The position numbers and the translations under genes are program-made. The notes beneath the pieces were generated by a model. That model was not told the DNA's origin and made no database searches. It was given only the letters and a program-made list of their open reading frames with translations. A stretch of 7,816 nucleotides of DNA from Bacteroidota bacterium (GTDB taxonomy: Bacteria; Bacteroidota; Bacteroidia; Cytophagales; Cyclobacteriaceae): positions 1-7,816 of the forward strand of contig JAHEMS010000154.1 in the NCBI GenBank assembly GCA_024643595.1. The letters run 5' to 3'. Shown here in pieces: positions 7,299 through 7,816 of the stretch (position 1 is its first letter; each line of letters begins with the position of its first letter).

Positions 7299-7330
7299 AT
7301 AATAAAGCTGTGCTTGGATGGTTAAGTAAC
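7249..7330 (+). repeat. Three-copy GATGG...GTAAC direct repeat
   Basis: Two copies lie head to tail: 7249-7265 (gatgggaaaattgtaac, 17 bases) and 7266-7281 (gatggatacttgtaac, 16 bases). A third, shorter copy, gatggttaagtaac, is at 7317-7330. The outer boxes GATGG and GTAAC are exact in all three, while the spacer is 7, 6 and 4 bases. The last two copies continue into CCC. The first two overlap the loop of the inverted repeat. A tandem operator or iteron-like binding site is possible; degenerate repeat drift is the plain alternative. No replication gene is nearby. Confidence 0.5.
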
Positions 7331-7816
7331 CCCAGGGATTGTTAATACCACAGCGTGCAAAAATGGGGTATGATCAAAGTCTTTGCCCTGGTTTCACGTA
7401 TCGTTCGTGCGTTAGCATCTTCAGAGAGTTCTATGGAGAACATTCGCGATGCTCAATGGCTCAAAAGAAAGTTAGTCTTTACTCGAAAAACCAGAGTAAG
7501 TACTTTGGAAGTAAATGGACAGGCAGGAGTTCCTGCTTCAATTTCCCGGTCTTGGATTATGAAAGCCAGACGTGCACGTTTGCGAGCATACTCCAGTTGA
7601 TTCAACAACTTCCTACACATGCACAGAACGAAACCGATCTTCAAGTACCACACTGATCCAATTTCGTCAAGAGCAAACCTGCCAAAGTTATCGGGGAGCT
7701 CGTTTGGTCGCATAACCCGTTTAGCATTTTTGAAAGTAATACCTGAGGTTGGCATAGCAAGAGACATCAAAAATCTTCTATTTTGTAGTGTGAACCCCAT
7801 CACCGATATAGATAAG

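Larger units (their letters stand above)
7082..7816. other. Region without an identifiable gene; open frames on both strands at the right end
   Basis: These 735 bases hold the upstream region of the DUF5916 gene, the inverted and direct repeats at 7241-7330, and a segment from about 7340 to the edge whose coding status is unclear. On the - strand a frame is open from the right edge to a stop at 7453, about 121 codons if it enters from outside (first possible starts GTG 7803 and ATG 7800), containing a basic stretch YARKRARLAF. On the + strand a frame runs from ATG 7355 to a TGA at 7598-7600 and then stays open to the edge. The two frames lie on opposite strands with their third codon positions coinciding, so one may be only a shadow of the other. 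Neither product resembles a family I know, neither has a convincing ribosome site, and composition (43% G+C in one counted row) does not decide it. A decayed gene, the 3' end of a - strand gene, or plain intergenic DNA are all possible. Confidence 0.4.

Noticed and set aside
7771..7816. Hint of a HAD-phosphatase-like motif (LIYIGDGVHTTK) in another - strand frame at the right edge
   Set aside because: The frame meets a stop right after this short stretch and several more soon after, and the match is too brief to support even a pseudogene.

Overview
The window looks like chromosomal DNA of a member of the Bacteroidota, most likely a Chitinophagia, Cytophagia or Sphingobacteriia-type environmental bacterium. 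The evidence is the large outer-membrane DUF5916-type protein, start regions that are A-rich with little Shine-Dalgarno character, and an acetyltransferase/NTF2-like protein of a kind I associate with this phylum. This placement is inferred from protein character only.

Bases 1-4808 carry six genes on the + strand, separated by only 12-45 bases, so they probably form one operon. In order they are: a GNAT acetyltransferase fused to an NTF2-like domain (5' end outside the window), a short-chain dehydrogenase/reductase, a PhzF-family isomerase, an aspartate/glutamate racemase-family enzyme, a DinB-like four-helix-bundle protein, and a second, strongly diverged PhzF-family protein. Three of the six belong to families that move protons at carbon centres (racemase/epimerase/isomerase chemistry). 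The other three supply acetyl transfer, redox chemistry and a possible metal- or thiol-dependent step. This could be a small-molecule or amino-acid-derivative pathway, or a loose collection of accessory enzymes; the substrate cannot be read from the sequence.

Bases 4805-7081 hold one long - strand gene for a secreted outer-membrane protein with an N-terminal carbohydrate-binding-like domain and a DUF5916 beta-barrel. Its stop codon overlaps the stop of the last operon gene by four bases, so the units converge with no spacer. Its base composition is visibly richer in G+C (about 50% in hand-counted rows) than the operon (about 28-48%, mostly near 39%), which suggests the two blocks have different histories.

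Bases 7082-7816 contain no gene I can identify. They hold the upstream region of the DUF5916 gene, a compact set of repeats (an imperfect inverted repeat and three copies of a GATGG...GTAAC motif at 7241-7330), and a segment to the right edge with long open frames on both strands and no recognisable product. No tRNA, rRNA, CRISPR array or intact insertion sequence was seen.
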